A stretch of 35,754 nucleotides of DNA from Fimbriimonadaceae bacterium (GTDB lineage: Bacteria > Armatimonadota > UBA10988), in the NCBI GenBank assembly GCA_020850355.1, contig JADZEX010000091.1, positions 1 through 35,754 on the forward strand, given 5' to 3'. Position numbers and translations under genes: made by a program. Of the stretch, positions 14,377 through 22,702 are shown in pieces. Numbering within the stretch: position 1 is the first letter of the stretch; every line of letters starts with the position of its first letter. The notes beneath the pieces are model-generated. The model did not search any database and was not told the DNA's origin. It saw only the letters and a list, made by a program, of their open reading frames with translations.

Positions 14377-15114
14377 TCAAATCCCCAACGCCACGGCCAC
14401 CAGGACCGTGGTCTCAACCAACTCGACAGAAGCCCCATAGACGTCGCCGCTGAGGCCACCAAGCCGCTGCAGCGCGACGCGGAACAGCCACCAGGCGGCG
14501 GCCAGACCGACCAGCAGGGCGGGCCAGACCGCCGGCCCGCAGAGCAGCCCGACGGCGACGGTAGTCAGGCCGGCGATGACCTGCTCGCGCCGCCCGAGGC
14601 CACGACCGAGCTGCGCCGCCAGCCCGGTCGGCCGGGCCAACGGGTAGTGGGCCGCCGCGCAGACGATCACCCCACGAGCGACGGTCGTCGCCGCCACCAG
14701 GGCCGGTCCGAGTTTCACGTGAAACAGGGCACCGAGGGCCGCCAGTTTCACGTGAAACAGCAGCGCCAGTCCAACCAACGCAAACGCCCCGGTGTGCGGG
14801 TCCTGCAAGATGGCCAGGCGTTTGGCGCGGTCGGCAGGCACCCAGAGCGCGTCGCACAGGTCGCACCAGCCATCGAGGTGGAGCCCGCCGGTCAGGGCCA
14901 CCCAGCAGACCAGCAGCAGCGCGGCCCGCAGCCAGTGGGCCGCCTGACCGCCGAGCGGCGCGAGCAGACCGGCCAGCAGCCAGAGTAGCAGCCCCAAGCC
15001 AGCGCCGACCGCGGGGTACCAGGCCATCGCCCGACCAGGCGGCGCCGGGTCGTCCCAGTCCGGCCGTACCGGCAGCCGAGTCAGCAGGCTGATGGCGCGG
15101 CGCAGGTCATTCAT
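14377..15114 (-). CDS. cobS: Adenosylcobinamide-GDP ribazoletransferase CobS
   Basis: An integral-membrane enzyme that joins adenosylcobinamide-GDP to alpha-ribazole (phosphate), the final assembly step of cobalamin. It has 245 residues. The metal/substrate motif GGLHLDGWCDLCDAL is at about 76-90 and ILQDPHTGAFALVGLALL follows at 102-119; several membrane segments complete the protein. Unusually, two parS palindromes are read in frame as FHVK at residues 120-123 and 131-134, in the segment where relatives have a Lys followed by an Ala/Leu-rich stretch. The start at 15114 overlaps cobT by eight bases. Confidence 0.95.
   Translation of the reverse strand: MNDLRRAISLLTRLPVRPDWDDPAPPGRAMAWYPAVGAGLGLLLWLLAGLLAPLGGQAAHWLRAALLLVCWVALTGGLHLDGWCDLCDALWVPADRAKRLAILQDPHTGAFALVGLALLFHVKLAALGALFHVKLGPALVAATTVARGVIVCAAAHYPLARPTGLAAQLGRGLGRREQVIAGLTTVAVGLLCGPAVWPALLVGLAAAWWLFRVALQRLGGLSGDVYGASVELVETTVLVAVALGI
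14711..14726. promoter_or_regulatory. parS: parS site inside cobS (cluster C, 15/16)
   Basis: A perfect 14-bp core with A at the first base of the 16-mer. It is read on the minus strand as FHVK, residues 131-134 of CobS. Confidence 0.88.
14744..14759. promoter_or_regulatory. parS: parS site inside cobS (cluster C, 15/16)
   Basis: A perfect 14-bp core with A at the first base. Exactly 33 bases (11 codons) from its neighbour, so both are read as FHVK in the same frame (residues 120-123 here). Confidence 0.88.
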
Positions 15115-16165
15115 GGCCGGCGGCCACCCCGGCCTCGGCGAACGTGGCCATCTCCGCCAGCAGCCGCGCGGCCGCGATCACCAGATGGCACGCCAGCACC
15201 GCCCCCGTGCCCTCGCCGAGGCGCAGGCCGAGGTCGAGCAGTGGCTCCAACCGCAGGGCCTGCAACGCCGCGCGGTGTCCCGGCTCCTGCGAGCAGTGCC
15301 CGCCGATCAGGTAGTCTCGCACCCCGGGGCAGAGGCCCACCGCGAGCAGGGCTCCGGCCGTGGCGATGAAGCCGTCCACCACCACCGGCACCCGCGCGGC
15401 GGCGGCCGCCAGCAGCGCCCCGGCCAGCGCCCCCAGCTCGAAACCGCCCACGGCGGCCAGCAGCTCCAAGGGCGCGGCGGCCGTCGGGCCGTGCAAGCGC
15501 AACGCCGCCGCGATCACCGCGGCCTTGTGCTGCACCGCCGGCGCGGCCAGCCCGGTGCCCGGACCGGTCACCTCCTGCGGTGAGCGGCCGGTGCAGACGG
15601 CGGTGATGGCGGCCGCTGGGGTGGTGTTGCCGATCCCCATCTCGCCGCAGGCCAACAGGTCGCAACCGGCCGCCAGGCGTTCCTGGGTGACTCGCACACC
15701 CAGTTCCAGCGCCGCCTGCGCCTGGTCGACGGTCATCGCCGGCTGCTGGCTGAAGTCAGCCGTGCCCGCGGCGATCTTGGCGCGGACCAGGCCGGGTGTT
15801 GGCGGCAGCTCCACCGCCACGCCGGCGTCAACCACCGTCACGGTGGCCCCGAGCTGTCGGGCCAGGACGTTGATCGCCGCCCCGCCGCGCAGGAAGTTGA
15901 GGACCATTTGGGGCGTCACTTCCGGCGGAAACGCGCTGACGCCCTGCGCCACAACGCCATGGTCGCCGGCGAAGATGATCACCTCGGGCCGCTGTGGCAC
16001 CGGCGCCGGACAGCCGCCAGCGATGCCGGCGAGCTGGGCGCTGAGCGCCTCCAACCGGCCGAGGCTGCCGGGCGGCTTGGTCAGCCGGTCCTGCCGGGCC
16101 AACGCCGCGGCGACCGCTGCCGAATCCCCGGGCCGCACCGCCGCCACGCACTCCTGCCAACCCAT
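15107..16165 (-). CDS. cobT: Nicotinate-nucleotide:dimethylbenzimidazole phosphoribosyltransferase CobT
   Basis: The enzyme activates the lower-ligand base (such as 5,6-dimethylbenzimidazole) to alpha-ribazole phosphate using nicotinate mononucleotide. Its 352 residues match the family length. Landmarks are LTKPPGSLGRLEALSAQLAG (about 28-47), IIFAGDHGVVAQGVSAFPPEVT (63-84), GEMGIGNTT (174-182), GPGTGL (201-206) and the catalytic base Glu318 in RLGEGTGA. It lies 12 bases after cobU and overlaps cobS by eight bases. The residues that select the base are not judged here, so the native lower ligand is unknown. Confidence 0.97.
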   Translation of the reverse strand: MGWQECVAAVRPGDSAAVAAALARQDRLTKPPGSLGRLEALSAQLAGIAGGCPAPVPQRPEVIIFAGDHGVVAQGVSAFPPEVTPQMVLNFLRGGAAINVLARQLGATVTVVDAGVAVELPPTPGLVRAKIAAGTADFSQQPAMTVDQAQAALELGVRVTQERLAAGCDLLACGEMGIGNTTPAAAITAVCTGRSPQEVTGPGTGLAAPAVQHKAAVIAAALRLHGPTAAAPLELLAAVGGFELGALAGALLAAAAARVPVVVDGFIATAGALLAVGLCPGVRDYLIGGHCSQEPGHRAALQALRLEPLLDLGLRLGEGTGAVLACHLVIAAARLLAEMATFAEAGVAAGHE

Positions 16166-16177
16166 CGCCGTCTCCCT

Positions 16178-16723
16178 TCACCGCGCTCCCGGCAGCGGCT
16201 TGACCGGCACCGGCAGCCCGCACACCATCCACGTGACGCTCTCGGCCGCCGCCGCCACTTGGGCGTTGCAGCGGCCCTGTAAGTCGCGGAACCGCCGGCC
16301 CAGCGCCGACTCCGGCACGATGCCCTGGCCGACCTCGTTGCTGACCACCAGCACCGGTCGCGCCCGAGCCGCTGCGACCTGCAACCAGGCAGCCGTCAGC
16401 GCCTCACAGCGCGATTCGTCGAAGCCGTCCTGGTCGGCCAACAGACAGTTCGTCAGCCAGAGCGTCAGGCAGTCGATCAGCACGACCGCGGCGGAGGCGA
16501 TCTGCTGCAAGGCCCCGGCCAGGTCGCAGGGCTCCTCGCAGGTCGTCCAGCCCCGCCCGGCCCGGTCGGCCCGGTGCCGCGCGACGCGGTCGCGCATCTC
16601 GTCGTCGAAGGGCTGGCCGGTGGCCAGATAGACGCGCGGCCCGGGCAGGCGCTCGGCGGTCTGTTGGGCCTGGCGGCTCTTGCCGGAGCGGGCCCCGCCG
16701 ACGAACAACCGCAGTTCACCCAT
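16178..16723 (-). CDS. cobU: Adenosylcobinamide kinase / guanylyltransferase CobU
   Basis: A bifunctional enzyme that phosphorylates adenosylcobinamide and transfers GMP to give adenosylcobinamide-GDP, the substrate for CobS. The 181-residue protein has the P-loop GGARSGKS (9-16), RVYLATGQPFDDEMRDRVARHRADR with the His that accepts GMP, VVLIDCLTLWLTN, and VLVVSNEVGQGIVPESALGRRFRDLQGRCNAQVAAAAE. The ATG at 16723 puts the P-loop at the normal distance; a GTG at 16738 would add five residues. It is the first gene of cobU-cobT-cobS-cbiR, with a leader of about 180 bases. Confidence 0.95.
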   Translation of the reverse strand: MGELRLFVGGARSGKSRQAQQTAERLPGPRVYLATGQPFDDEMRDRVARHRADRAGRGWTTCEEPCDLAGALQQIASAAVVLIDCLTLWLTNCLLADQDGFDESRCEALTAAWLQVAAARARPVLVVSNEVGQGIVPESALGRRFRDLQGRCNAQVAAAAESVTWMVCGLPVPVKPLPGAR

Positions 16724-16909
16724 CGCGGCGGCACCCACCCGACGGCCGGCCGGGTCTGCTGGGTTGTGGAGTCACCATGATCCCTCGCGGACCGCTGCTG
16801 GAGCTGGTCACCTGACGTGTGGCGCGTCGCCAGGCCAGCGCTTGCCCGGCCCGGCCGTGGGCGCCGGAGTCGCCCTGGCGGCGCGGGACGGCCAGGCTGG
16901 TCCGGCCGC

Positions 16910-16938
16910 ACCATACCACGCCGCCGCAGCGTGGTAAA
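16910..16938 (-). promoter_or_regulatory. Likely promoter of the cobU operon
   Basis: On the minus strand TTTACC (16938-16933) is 17 bases before TATGGT (16915-16910), with TG at -15/-14. Transcription would begin near 16903, leaving an unusually long 180-base leader before cobU. Confidence 0.45.
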
Positions 16939-16955
16939 GCACGGCGGCGGCGTGG
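16915..16955. promoter_or_regulatory. Overlapping inverted repeats in the cobU/OYE divergent region
   Basis: ACCACGC (16915-16921) pairs with GCGTGGT (16929-16935). CCACGCCGCCG (16916-16926) can alternatively pair with CGGCGGCGTGG (16945-16955). They overlap the predicted cobU promoter, so they may be an operator or alternative DNA/RNA hairpins. The rest of the 16739-17038 gap holds the two promoters and the cobU leader. Confidence 0.35.
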
Positions 16956-16979
16956 CTGCCGAGGGGTGCTGGCTGCTGG

Positions 16980-17008
16980 TTGACGGTCGGCTGGCGCCCG
17001 GCTAAGAT
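16980..17008 (+). promoter_or_regulatory. Promoter of the Old Yellow Enzyme-like gene
   Basis: TTGACG (16980-16985), a 17-base spacer, and TAAGAT (17003-17008). Transcription would start near 17015, 24 bases before the ATG at 17039. It is a close match to the housekeeping sigma consensus. Confidence 0.6.
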
Positions 17009-17038
17009 GCCGCCGACCGCCTGTGAGATGGAGCCACC

Positions 17039-18502
17039 ATGGCCGACGCCTATCCCTTGATTGGACGCCTCGCCGATGTCGCCGCCTTCCGAGCGCGGCT
17101 GGCCGAGCTGGGCCTGGAGCTGCCGGTCGAGGCGACGATCCTGTCCGCGCCGGAGTCCCCGTTGGCCGAGCCGGCGGAGGTCGACGGACTCGCCATTGGC
17201 AATCGCTGGTGCATCCATCCGATGGAAGGCTGGGACGGCACGGCCACTGGCTTGCCGACCGACCACACGATGCGGCGTTGGCAGCGCTTCGGGCAGAGCG
17301 GGGCGAAGCTGATCTGGGGCGGTGAAGCGGTCGCCGTGCGGCACGACGGGCGGGCCAACCCGAACCAGTTGCTGCTGGCCGACTACACCACCGCCGCCAT
17401 CCGCGACCTGCGGCTGCAGTTGGTGCGGGAGCACCGCGAGCGGTACGGTGAGACGGACGACCTGGTGGTCGGGCTCCAACTGACCCACTCCGGCCGCTTC
17501 TGCCGGCCGAACGACAAGCGGCGCCTGGAGCCGCAAATCCTCTACCACCACCCGATCCTCGACCGCAAGTTCGGCGTCGCGCCCGAGGCGCCGGTGCTGA
17601 CCGACCAGCAGATCTGGGAGTACATCGGCGATTACCACCGCGCCGCGGTAGTCGCCGCCGAGCTGGGCTTCGACTTCGTCGACCTGAAGCACTGCCACGG
17701 CTACCTCGGCCACGAGTTCCTGAGCGCGTACGACCGGCCCGGCGAGTTCGGCGGCAGCTTCGAGAACCGCACCCGCTTCCTGCGCGAGATCGTCAAGGGG
17801 ATCCGCGCCCAGGCGCCAGACCTGCGGCTGGGCGTGCGCCTGAGTGCCTTCGACTTCGTGCCCTTCCGGCCCGACCCCGCCCGACCTGGCGACGGCGGCA
17901 AGCCCGGTCCGGGCGTCCCTGAGCCGTTCGACGAGGCATTGCCCTACGCCGGCTTCGGCTGCAATCGGCAGCACCCCCTGGCCATCGACCTGACCGAGAC
18001 GCACCGCTTCCTGTCGCTGCTCGAGGACCTGGGCATCCGGCTGGTCAACCTCACCGCGGGCAGCCCGTACTACAATCCGCACATCCAGCGTCCGGCGATC
18101 TACCCGCCCTCCGACGGCTACCAGCCGCCCGAGGATCCGCTGGTGGGCTGCGTCCGCCAGATCCACGCCGTGCGCGATCTGAAGGCCTACTTCCCGCAGC
18201 TCTTCATCGTCGGCACCGCGTACACCTACTTCCAGGAGTACCTGCCCCACGTCGCCCAGGCCGTGGTGCGCGAAGGCTGGGTCGATAGCGTCGGGATCGG
18301 GCGGATGGTGTTGTCGTACCCCGAGCTCTGCGCCGACTCGCTGCGCGCTGGCAGCCTCGAGAAGAAACTGCTCTGCCGCACCTTCAGCGACTGCACGACG
18401 GCGCCGCGCAACGGCTTGCGGTCGGGCTGTTACCCGCTGGACGAGTTCTACAAACGGAGCCCCGAACGGCGTGATCTCGCGGCGCTGAAGCGCGCTGACT
18501 AG
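17039..18502 (+). CDS. Old Yellow Enzyme-family NADH:flavin oxidoreductase
   Basis: A 487-residue FMN-type TIM-barrel oxidoreductase. Family landmarks are [59 protein letters not shown] and [19 protein letters not shown], then [16 protein letters not shown] near the phosphate-binding end. The usual HxxH/N active-site element reads KHCH (Lys217 to His220), so the first His is replaced. A C-terminal cluster C446-x5-C452-x11-C464 could bind metal or an Fe-S cluster, but spacing is not the standard 2,4-dienoyl-CoA reductase motif. Substrate unknown. The ATG at 17039 has GGAG at 17030-17033. It ends one base from a convergent gene. Confidence 0.85.
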   Translation: MADAYPLIGRLADVAAFRARLAELGLELPVEATILSAPESPLAEPAEVDGLAIGNRWCIHPMEGWDGTATGLPTDHTMRRWQRFGQSGAKLIWGGEAVAVRHDGRANPNQLLLADYTTAAIRDLRLQLVREHRERYGETDDLVVGLQLTHSGRFCRPNDKRRLEPQILYHHPILDRKFGVAPEAPVLTDQQIWEYIGDYHRAAVVAAELGFDFVDLKHCHGYLGHEFLSAYDRPGEFGGSFENRTRFLREIVKGIRAQAPDLRLGVRLSAFDFVPFRPDPARPGDGGKPGPGVPEPFDEALPYAGFGCNRQHPLAIDLTETHRFLSLLEDLGIRLVNLTAGSPYYNPHIQRPAIYPPSDGYQPPEDPLVGCVRQIHAVRDLKAYFPQLFIVGTAYTYFQEYLPHVAQAVVREGWVDSVGIGRMVLSYPELCADSLRAGSLEKKLLCRTFSDCTTAPRNGLRSGCYPLDEFYKRSPERRDLAALKRAD

Positions 18503-18503
18503 A

Positions 18504-19685
18504 CTAGCTCTGGCCGACCGCCGCCAGGGCCTGCTCGAGGTCGGCGATCAGGTCGTCGGGGTCCTCCAGGCCAACTGACAGCCGGACCAGCTCGGGGACG
18601 ATCCGGAGCGCGGCGTCCTGGGGCGTCAGGTGGTGGTGCATGATGCTCCAGAGGTGCAGCGCCAGCGACTCGACGCCGCCCAGGCTGGTGCCATGGGTGA
18701 TCAGCCGCAGCGCCGCGATGAAGCGGCCCACACCAGCCAGATCGGCGTTCAGCTCACAGCTCAGGAGCCCGCCGAAGCCGTCCAGGTCGCGGCAGGCCAA
18801 GGCGTGCGAGGGATGCGACTCCAAGCCGGGGTAGTAGACCGCTTTGACCTCCGGTCGTTCGACCAGCCAGCGGGCGATCCGCAAGGCCGACTGGTTCTGC
18901 CGCTGGATGCGCACCTCGAGGGTCTTGATCCCGCGCAGCAGCAGGTAACAGCCGGCCGGGTCGAGGGTCGCGCCGAGGTTGAAGTGCAGCTCGCGGATCC
19001 GGTCGATCAGCTCCTGCCGCCCGGCGATGGCCCCGCACAGGACATCGTTGTGGCCAGCCAGGTACTTCGTGGCGCTGTGGATCACCAGGTCGGCGCCGAG
19101 CTCCAGCGGCCGTACGTTGGCCGGTGAGGCAAGGGTCGCATCGACCGCCAGCAGCCCGCCGCGGTCGTGGCAGAGCTGCGCCAGGGCCGGCAGGTCGAGC
19201 ACATGCAGGTGCGGGTTGCTGGGGCTCTCGACCAACACCAGCCGCGTCGTTGGGCGCCAGGCTGCGGCCACGGCGGCCACGGCCTCGCCGGCGGCGACCC
19301 ACTCGCCGCAGATCCCGAACCGCGGCAGGGCGTCGCGGGCGAAAGTCAGCGTGCGCTTGTAGCCGTCGTCGGTGACCAGCACGTGGTCGCCGTGGCTGAG
19401 CAACGCGAGATAGGTGGTGGTCACCGCCGCCATCCCGGAGCTGGTGACAATCGCCGCGTCGGCGCCCTCCAGCGCGGCGAGTTTGGCCTCGACCGCCGCG
19501 GCCGTCGGGTGGCCCATCCGGCTGTACTCGAAGCGGCTCGCGTCGCCGGCCGCCGTGCGGTCCAGATCCTCAATCGTCGGGAAGACGAACGGCGCGCTCC
19601 GCACAATCGGCGTGGTCAGTCCGAGCAGGGGGTCGGGCTGCTCGCCGGCCCGCACGGCGCGGGTTCCGAAGCGCGGTCGGTCCAT
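18504..19685 (-). CDS. Cys/Met metabolism PLP enzyme (cystathionine gamma-synthase/lyase type)
   Basis: A 393-residue trans-sulfuration-family enzyme. It has the family start RFGTRAVRAGEQPDPLLGLTTPIVRSAPFVF, FEYSRMGHPTAAAVEAKLAALEGADAAIVTSSGMAAV, the cofactor Asp182 (LLAVDATLASP) and Schiff-base Lys207 in HSATKYLAGHND, then the late HGTSLGGVESLA. It could be cystathionine gamma-synthase, a beta/gamma-lyase or a sulfhydrylase; sequence alone does not decide. The ATG at 19685 has GGAG seven bases upstream. The longer open frame to 19910 passes through both parS sites of cluster D and produces spurious FHVK peptides, so it is rejected. Confidence 0.9.
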   Translation of the reverse strand: MDRPRFGTRAVRAGEQPDPLLGLTTPIVRSAPFVFPTIEDLDRTAAGDASRFEYSRMGHPTAAAVEAKLAALEGADAAIVTSSGMAAVTTTYLALLSHGDHVLVTDDGYKRTLTFARDALPRFGICGEWVAAGEAVAAVAAAWRPTTRLVLVESPSNPHLHVLDLPALAQLCHDRGGLLAVDATLASPANVRPLELGADLVIHSATKYLAGHNDVLCGAIAGRQELIDRIRELHFNLGATLDPAGCYLLLRGIKTLEVRIQRQNQSALRIARWLVERPEVKAVYYPGLESHPSHALACRDLDGFGGLLSCELNADLAGVGRFIAALRLITHGTSLGGVESLALHLWSIMHHHLTPQDAALRIVPELVRLSVGLEDPDDLIADLEQALAAVGQS

Positions 19686-19764
19686 CGTGATCTCCGTCCG
19701 GGGAAGCGCTAGTGTGCCGTCGGAGGATCTGCCTGTCAACGCGCCGGCCCGCCAGGCGCCGCGC

Positions 19765-19780
19765 TGTTTCACGTGAAACA
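19765..19780. promoter_or_regulatory. parS: parS site (cluster D, perfect 16-mer)
   Basis: A perfect 16-mer in the 218-base divergent gap between the PLP enzyme and the mannosidase, so it lies in or near their promoters. Confidence 0.95.
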
Positions 19781-19809
19781 GGCCCTGCCCCGGGCGGCGC
19801 CGCGCCCGG

Positions 19810-19825
19810 CGTTTCACGTGAAACA
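19810..19825. promoter_or_regulatory. parS: parS site (cluster D, 15/16)
   Basis: A perfect 14-bp core with C at the first base, 45 bases after the previous site and about 50 bases before a TATGCT -10-like element (19877-19882) of the mannosidase gene. Confidence 0.9.
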
Positions 19826-19903
19826 GGGCGGGCGGGCCGCGCGCTGGTCCGACTCGGCGCGGTCCGGCTCGCATGGTATGCTGCGCGGCGATGGGAGCAG
19901 GCG

Positions 19904-22603
19904 ATGGCACGGCGGGTCCACTATGTCCTCAGCACGCACTGGGATCGCGAGTGGTACCAGTCCTTCCAAGACTACCGCGCGCGGCTGGTGCAACTGCTCG
20001 ACCGGGTGCTCGATGGCCTGGCGAGCGGTGTCCTGGCCGGCCCGTTCACCTGCGACGGCCAGGCCATCATCCTGGAGGACTACCTCGAAATCCGTCCCGA
20101 GCGGCGGGCCCAGATCGCCGAGTTCGTCGCCGCCGGGCGCCTCGTGGTCGGGCCGTGGTATGTCTTGCCGGACGAGTTCCTGGTGAGCGGTGAGGCGCTG
20201 GTTCGCAACTTGCGGCTGGGGCGGGAGGTCGCGCGGCAGTTCGGCGGCACGCCCTCGTCGGCTGGCTTCGCCTGCGACCTGTTCGGCCACCACAGCCAGC
20301 TTCCGCAGATCCTGGCCGGCTGCGGTATTGGCTTCGCCATCGTCTGGCGCGGCCTGAACAGCATCGAGCACCGCAACCTGCTCTGGCGCGGGGCTGACGG
20401 CACGACGCTCCCGGTGCTGCGGTTCGGCTGTCACGGCTACTGCAGCTACGACTTCTTCGTGCGCCACGCCAATGATCACCGGCACCAGCCCTCCCGCGAG
20501 GCAACCTTGGCCGATCTCGACCGCTGGCTGGCCGCCGAAGCCGCCGCCACCGTGGTCGATCCGATCCTGATGTTCGACGGGGGCGATCACCTGGAGTGGA
20601 ACGAGGCAAACTACGCGATACTGCGGGAGCGGTTCGGGCAACACGGCGACTTCGAGATCGTCCACTCGAGCCTCGATGCCTACGGCTGCGAGTTGCTGGC
20701 GCAGCGCGATCGGATCGCCGCCGAAGTCAGCGGCGAGCTGCGCGAGCCAGCCAGTCTGCCGAGCGACCAGGACAACCAGTGGCTGATTCCGGGTGTGCTG
20801 GCCAGCCGGGTCTGGATCAAGCAGCAGAACGCCGCCTGCCAGGACCTGCTCTGCCTCTGGGCGGAGCCCCTGGCGGCAGTCGCGAGCAGCGCGCTGGGCG
20901 ATCCGGCGCCGGACGGCTACCTGCAGGTCGCCTGGCGCTGGCTGTTGCAGAATCACCCCCATGACAGCATCTGCGGCTGCAGCATCGACCAGGTCCACGA
21001 CGACATGGTCTACCGCTTCAGCCAATGTCGCCAGATCGGTGAGGGCGTCGCCGACCGGGCCGCTCACCGCCTGACGGCTGCGGTCGCCGGGGACCTGGCC
21101 GATGGCGAGCTCCGCGTCGGGGTGTTCAATCCGCTGCCGCAAGCAGTCGATCGGGTCGTCGAGCTGGAGCTGCCGATTCCGGCCGAGTGGCCGAGCTTCC
21201 AGGAGTTCTTCGGTTTCGAGGCCAAGCCGGGCTTCCGGATCTACGGGCCGGACGGCGCCGAGTTGCCGTACCAGCGCCTGGCGCAGCGACCGCAGGTCAC
21301 CCACAAGCGCTTGCCGCCGAGGTGCTTCCCGGGCACCTACCGCTGTCACCACGTCACCGTGGCCCTCCGCCTGCCGATCCCGGCGCTTGGGTACACCACG
21401 CTGACGGTGCGACGGGCGGGGCCCGGCGAGCCGACCCGCTACCCGACGACGCCGGCCCAGGCCAGCAGCGAGCGAGGCTGCAGCAACGGGCTGCTGTCGT
21501 TGACGATCCAGCCGAACGGCGCGGTCGACCTGCTGGACCAGCGCACCGGACGGCGCTACGAGCGGCTGCTGACCTTCGAGTCGGTGGCCGACATCGGCGA
21601 TGGCTGGTACCACGGCCAGGCCGTCAACGACCAGGTCCAGGTCTCGTCCGGTGCTCACGCTGAGCTCGCCCTGGTCGCCGACGGCCCGCTGCAGACCACG
21701 TTCCTGGTGCGCACCCATCTGCGGCTGGCGACCGACTTCGACTTTGGCCGCATGACGCGCAACCAGCAGACCGTCGAGCAGGTGATCGAGTCCCGCCTGA
21801 CGCTACGCGCGGGTTGCGACTGGCTGGAGGTCGAGACGCGGCTGGTCAACCAGGCAGCCGACCAGCGGCTGCGCGTCCTCAATCCCTCTGGCTGCCGCAA
21901 GGCCGCTACCTGGTGGGCCGACAGCCCGTTCGACGCCCTCGAGCGGCCCATCGCGCTGCGGGCCGACAACCACACCTACCGGGAGCTGGAGGTCGAGACC
22001 AAGCCACAGCAGAGCTGGTCGGCGGTCTGCGATGCCAGCGGCGGCCTGGCCGTGGTGACCACCGGACTCTTGGAGACCGCGGTCCGCGACCTGCCGGAGC
22101 GGCCTTTGGCGCTGACCCTCCTGCGCAGCACGCGCCGCACGGTGATGACCGACGGGGAGCCGGGTGGCCTGCTGCTGGGCAAAGAGCTGGTGTTCCGCTA
22201 TCGCCTGGTACCGCTCAGCGGCCCACCGGATCCGGTGCAGCTCGGACGCCTGGCGCAGGACCTGGCGGCTGGGCTGCGGAGCGTCGCGCTGCAGCCGGCC
22301 GACCTGGCGATCGAGCGTCCCACGGCGGCCGTACCAGCGGCAGCCGGCCGGCTCGCGGTGACCGGCGAGGTGCTCGTGAGCAGCGTGCGTGACGTCGCCG
22401 GTGGGCTGGAGGTACGGCTGTTCAACCCGACTGCCCGCCCCACGGTGGCCAGGCTGTCCTTCGACGCCGCCCTCGGCGCACTGCCTGTTCAGGCGACGCA
22501 GGTCGATCTGGAGTCCACCCCACTGGCGGACCTGCCCTGCCCTGGTGGCGGCTGCCAGGTGGCCGTGGCCCCGAAGCAACTGACGACGATCCGTTTCACG
22601 TGA
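19904..22603 (+). CDS. Glycoside hydrolase family 38 alpha-mannosidase-like enzyme
   Basis: An 899-residue GH38-type retaining glycosidase, probably cytoplasmic (no signal peptide), likely acting on alpha-mannosides or mannosylglycerate-type substrates. The zinc ligands His12 and Asp14 lie in LSTHWDREWYQSF. The nucleophile is Asp125 in SAGFACDLFGHHSQLPQIL, and a second metal/substrate motif is NHPHDSICGCSIDQVHDDM from residue 350. The central and C-terminal beta domains follow. The ATG at 19904 with GGGAG at 19893-19897 is chosen; the frame extends up to 19712 through parS DNA without family sequence. The last codons ATC CGT TTC ACG TGA lie inside a parS site, which therefore supplies the stop codon. 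Confidence 0.92.
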   Translation: MARRVHYVLSTHWDREWYQSFQDYRARLVQLLDRVLDGLASGVLAGPFTCDGQAIILEDYLEIRPERRAQIAEFVAAGRLVVGPWYVLPDEFLVSGEALVRNLRLGREVARQFGGTPSSAGFACDLFGHHSQLPQILAGCGIGFAIVWRGLNSIEHRNLLWRGADGTTLPVLRFGCHGYCSYDFFVRHANDHRHQPSREATLADLDRWLAAEAAATVVDPILMFDGGDHLEWNEANYAILRERFGQHGDFEIVHSSLDAYGCELLAQRDRIAAEVSGELREPASLPSDQDNQWLIPGVLASRVWIKQQNAACQDLLCLWAEPLAAVASSALGDPAPDGYLQVAWRWLLQNHPHDSICGCSIDQVHDDMVYRFSQCRQIGEGVADRAAHRLTAAVAGDLADGELRVGVFNPLPQAVDRVVELELPIPAEWPSFQEFFGFEAKPGFRIYGPDGAELPYQRLAQRPQVTHKRLPPRCFPGTYRCHHVTVALRLPIPALGYTTLTVRRAGPGEPTRYPTTPAQASSERGCSNGLLSLTIQPNGAVDLLDQRTGRRYERLLTFESVADIGDGWYHGQAVNDQVQVSSGAHAELALVADGPLQTTFLVRTHLRLATDFDFGRMTRNQQTVEQVIESRLTLRAGCDWLEVETRLVNQAADQRLRVLNPSGCRKAATWWADSPFDALERPIALRADNHTYRELEVETKPQQSWSAVCDASGGLAVVTTGLLETAVRDLPERPLALTLLRSTRRTVMTDGEPGGLLLGKELVFRYRLVPLSGPPDPVQLGRLAQDLAAGLRSVALQPADLAIERPTAAVPAAAGRLAVTGEVLVSSVRDVAGGLEVRLFNPTARPTVARLSFDAALGALPVQATQVDLESTPLADLPCPGGGCQVAVAPKQLTTIRFT

Positions 22604-22607
22604 AACA
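22592..22607. promoter_or_regulatory. parS: parS site overlapping the mannosidase stop (cluster E, 15/16)
   Basis: A perfect 14-bp core with C at the first base. The TGA stop of the mannosidase gene (22601-22603) is the central TGA of the palindrome, so the site encodes the C-terminal Arg-Phe-Thr. Confidence 0.9.
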
Positions 22608-22646
22608 CGGCAGCGGCGCCCCCACAGGTGCGCGCCGCGACCGCGC

Positions 22647-22662
22647 CGTTTCACGTGAAACA
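22647..22662. promoter_or_regulatory. parS: parS site (cluster E, 15/16)
   Basis: A perfect 14-bp core with C at the first base, 55 bases from the previous site, in a gap between convergent genes. Confidence 0.9.
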
Positions 22663-22702
22663 GGCTGGTCCTCGCCAGCACCCCGCCCAGGGGCGCCGCC
22701 AC

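Noticed and set aside
16825-16903. A canonical cobalamin riboswitch before cobU
   Set aside because: Only a B12-box-like stretch is seen; the conserved GGTGCC and CCGCCACTG-type blocks are not clearly present, so I did not list it as a feature.
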